A stretch of 64,000 nucleotides of DNA from Achromobacter deleyi (GTDB taxonomy: Bacteria > Pseudomonadota > Gammaproteobacteria > Burkholderiales > Burkholderiaceae_B), in assembly GCF_902859705.1 (NCBI RefSeq), contig NZ_CADIJO010000001.1, positions 62,001 through 126,000 on the forward strand, given 5' to 3'. Made by a program: the position numbers and the translations under genes. Numbering within the stretch: the stretch's first letter is position 1; every line of letters starts with the position of its first letter. The notes below the pieces were generated by a model. It was not told the DNA's origin and searched no databases. It saw nothing but the letters and a program-made list of their open reading frames with translations. This document shows positions 62,702 to 64,000 of the stretch, in pieces.

Positions 62702-64000
62702 ATGAGTATTTCGCAAAGCGCGCCGCTGGGCGCGGCCAGTGCAGTTCCGTTACCCACCACGGATTCCCATCGCCGCAAGCAGGCGCGACGCGCGGTGATC
62801 GCCGCGTCCATCGGCAATGCGCTGGAATGGTTCGACATGATCGCGTACGGCACGTTCGCGCTGGTCATCGCCAAGCTGTATTTTCCGTCGGCCAGCGAAA
62901 GCTCGTCGCTGCTGATGGCGCTGGCGACCTTCGGCGTGTCGTTCCTGATGCGGCCGCTGGGGGCCATCGTGCTGGGCACCTATGCCGACCGCGCAGGGCG
63001 CAAGGCGGCGTTGACCGCGTCGATCTTCCTGATGATGATCGGCACGCTCTTGATCGTGCTGGTGCCGACCCACGCACAGATCGGCGTGGCGGCCTCGGTG
63101 ATTATCCTGGTTGCACGGCTGATTCAGGGCTTTTCCGCGGGCGGCGAATTCGGCAGCGCCACGGCGTTCCTCATTGAATATGCGCCGGACCGGCGCGCCT
63201 ACTACGCCAGCTGGCAGGTCGCCAGCCAAGGCGCGGCCATCCTGCTGGCCGCCTTGTTCGGGGCAGCGCTGCACGCCGGCCTGACGCAGGAGCAGCTGGA
63301 AAGCTGGGGCTGGCGCGTGCCGTTCATCTTCGGCCTCTTGATCGCGCCGGTGGGGTATTACATCCGGCGGCACATGGACGAAACCCCCGAATTCAGCGCG
63401 GCCGAGGCCTCGGAATCGCCGCTGGGCGACATGTTCGCCGGCCAGAAGCTGCGCCTGGCCGTCACGGTGGGCTTCGTGGCGCTGGGCTCGGTGGGCAACT
63501 ACCTGGCCCTGTACATGCCGACCTACTCGATCCGCCAACTGGGCCTGCCGGCCACCATCGGCTTTCTGGCGACGCTGGTGACCGGCGTGATCATGACCGT
63601 GGGGTCACCCTTTGTCGGCGCCTGGGCCGACCGCATCGGGCCTGCCCGCATCATGACGGCGACCGCCGCACTGACTGCCGTGCTGTGCTATCCCCTGTTC
63701 TACGTGCTGGTGTCGCATCCGACGGTGCCGGTGCTGATGGGCGTGCAGGTGGTGCTGGGCCTGCTGGCCACGGCGTACTTTGCGCCCATGCCCGCCCTGA
63801 TGTCCGCGATTTTCCCGGTGCAGGTCCGCACGACGGGGCTTTCGCTGGGCTACAACATCGCGGTCACGATATTCGGCGGCTTTGCGCCGTTCATCCTGAC
63901 CTGGCTGATCGACAGCACGGGGTCGCGCCTGTCGCCCAGCTACTACCTGCTGGCCGTGGCGGTGATGGCGCTGGTGTCGCTGTCGATGGCGCGGGGGCTG
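62702..64000 (+). CDS. MFS transporter of the metabolite:H+ symporter family (ProP/ShiA-like), 3' end outside the window
   Basis: 433 visible codons, with about 11 hydrophobic helices before the right edge. The MHS signature is ASIGNALEWFDMIAYGTFAL near residue 40, then GTYADRAGRKAAL (loop 2-3 motif), LIQGFSAGGEFGSATAFLIE and GWRVPFIFGLLIAPVGYYIR. ATG 62702 is preceded by AAAGGGAAAG. It follows argE by 46 bases, so uptake of a compound processed by ArgE or its neighbours is plausible. Substrate unknown. Confidence 0.9.
   Translation, partial: MSISQSAPLGAASAVPLPTTDSHRRKQARRAVIAASIGNALEWFDMIAYGTFALVIAKLYFPSASESSSLLMALATFGVSFLMRPLGAIVLGTYADRAGRKAALTASIFLMMIGTLLIVLVPTHAQIGVAASVIILVARLIQGFSAGGEFGSATAFLIEYAPDRRAYYASWQVASQGAAILLAALFGAALHAGLTQEQLESWGWRVPFIFGLLIAPVGYYIRRHMDETPEFSAAEASESPLGDMFAGQKLRLAVTVGFVALGSVGNYLALYMPTYSIRQLGLPATIGFLATLVTGVIMTVGSPFVGAWADRIGPARIMTATAALTAVLCYPLFYVLVSHPTVPVLMGVQVVLGLLATAYFAPMPALMSAIFPVQVRTTGLSLGYNIAVTIFGGFAPFILTWLIDSTGSRLSPSYYLLAVAVMALVSLSMARGL

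Overview
The window is about two-thirds GC and almost fully coding. It looks like chromosomal DNA of a betaproteobacterium of the family Alcaligenaceae (Achromobacter/Bordetella type). The reasons are three Bug-family periplasmic receptors, five LysR-type regulators, the block ilvI-ilvH-ilvC-pssA next to rpsO-pnp, and tpiA-secG followed by tRNA-Leu. No transposase, integrase, phage block or CRISPR array was seen. The genus assignment is an inference from gene content, not a measured match.

Layout. 1-6562 (minus strand): a Dpp/Opp-type peptide ABC transporter (two ATPases, two permeases, one binding protein) with a DSD1-type PLP amino-acid deaminase upstream. 6749-10429 (plus): a nitrilase-fold amidase, rarA and serS. 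10430-12772: small genes, including a coupled pair, a proline/tyrosine-rich secreted protein, a phage-like ASCH-type protein and a possibly leaderless 66-residue protein. 12828-18191: an amidohydrolase, a LysR regulator, and a predicted sugar-acid module (enolase-superfamily dehydratase, DHDPS-type lyase, Tat-exported Bug receptor). 18577-25916: a chemoreceptor, tRNA-Ser(CGA), a CPA2 antiporter without its regulatory domain, 3-hydroxybutyrate dehydrogenase, yaaA and a FUSC-family membrane protein. 26433-34078: ilvI-ilvH-ilvC, pssA, a lipoprotein, rpsO and pnp. 34286-38167: a lipoprotein, threonine ammonia-lyase, a PIN-domain protein and two tandem paralogous lipoproteins.

The standout locus is 38182-38493 on the minus strand. 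It is a tRNA-Leu(UAA) gene split inside the anticodon by a 225-nt group I intron of IC3 type. P1, P2, P3, P4, P6, P7, P8, P9 and the terminal omega-G can all be drawn from the sequence. The insertion site is the one used in cyanobacterial tRNA-Leu(UAA), whereas the core reads most like the Azoarcus tRNA-Ile intron.

38623-48345: a nitrilase with a divergent LysR gene, a TPR protein, a zinc-ribbon/RDD membrane protein, and a LysR / CoA-transferase / Bug receptor / HMG-CoA-lyase module that should import, activate and cleave a branched dicarboxylate. 48523-51093: tRNA-Ser(UGA), a quinone oxidoreductase, tpiA and secG. 51247-55960: a LysR gene, a 2-oxoadipate dioxygenase/decarboxylase (HglS) overlapping an FMN 2-hydroxy-acid oxidase, and a third Bug receptor. 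56064-64000: tRNA-Leu(GAG), a secreted protein of unknown function, a small membrane protein, an Frm2-type nitroreductase, and an Lrp regulator divergent from an HpcH/HpaI aldolase, an aminotransferase, an argE-type deacylase and an MFS transporter cut by the right edge. Overall this is a core chromosome segment into which several small, locally regulated uptake-and-catabolism cassettes are inserted.
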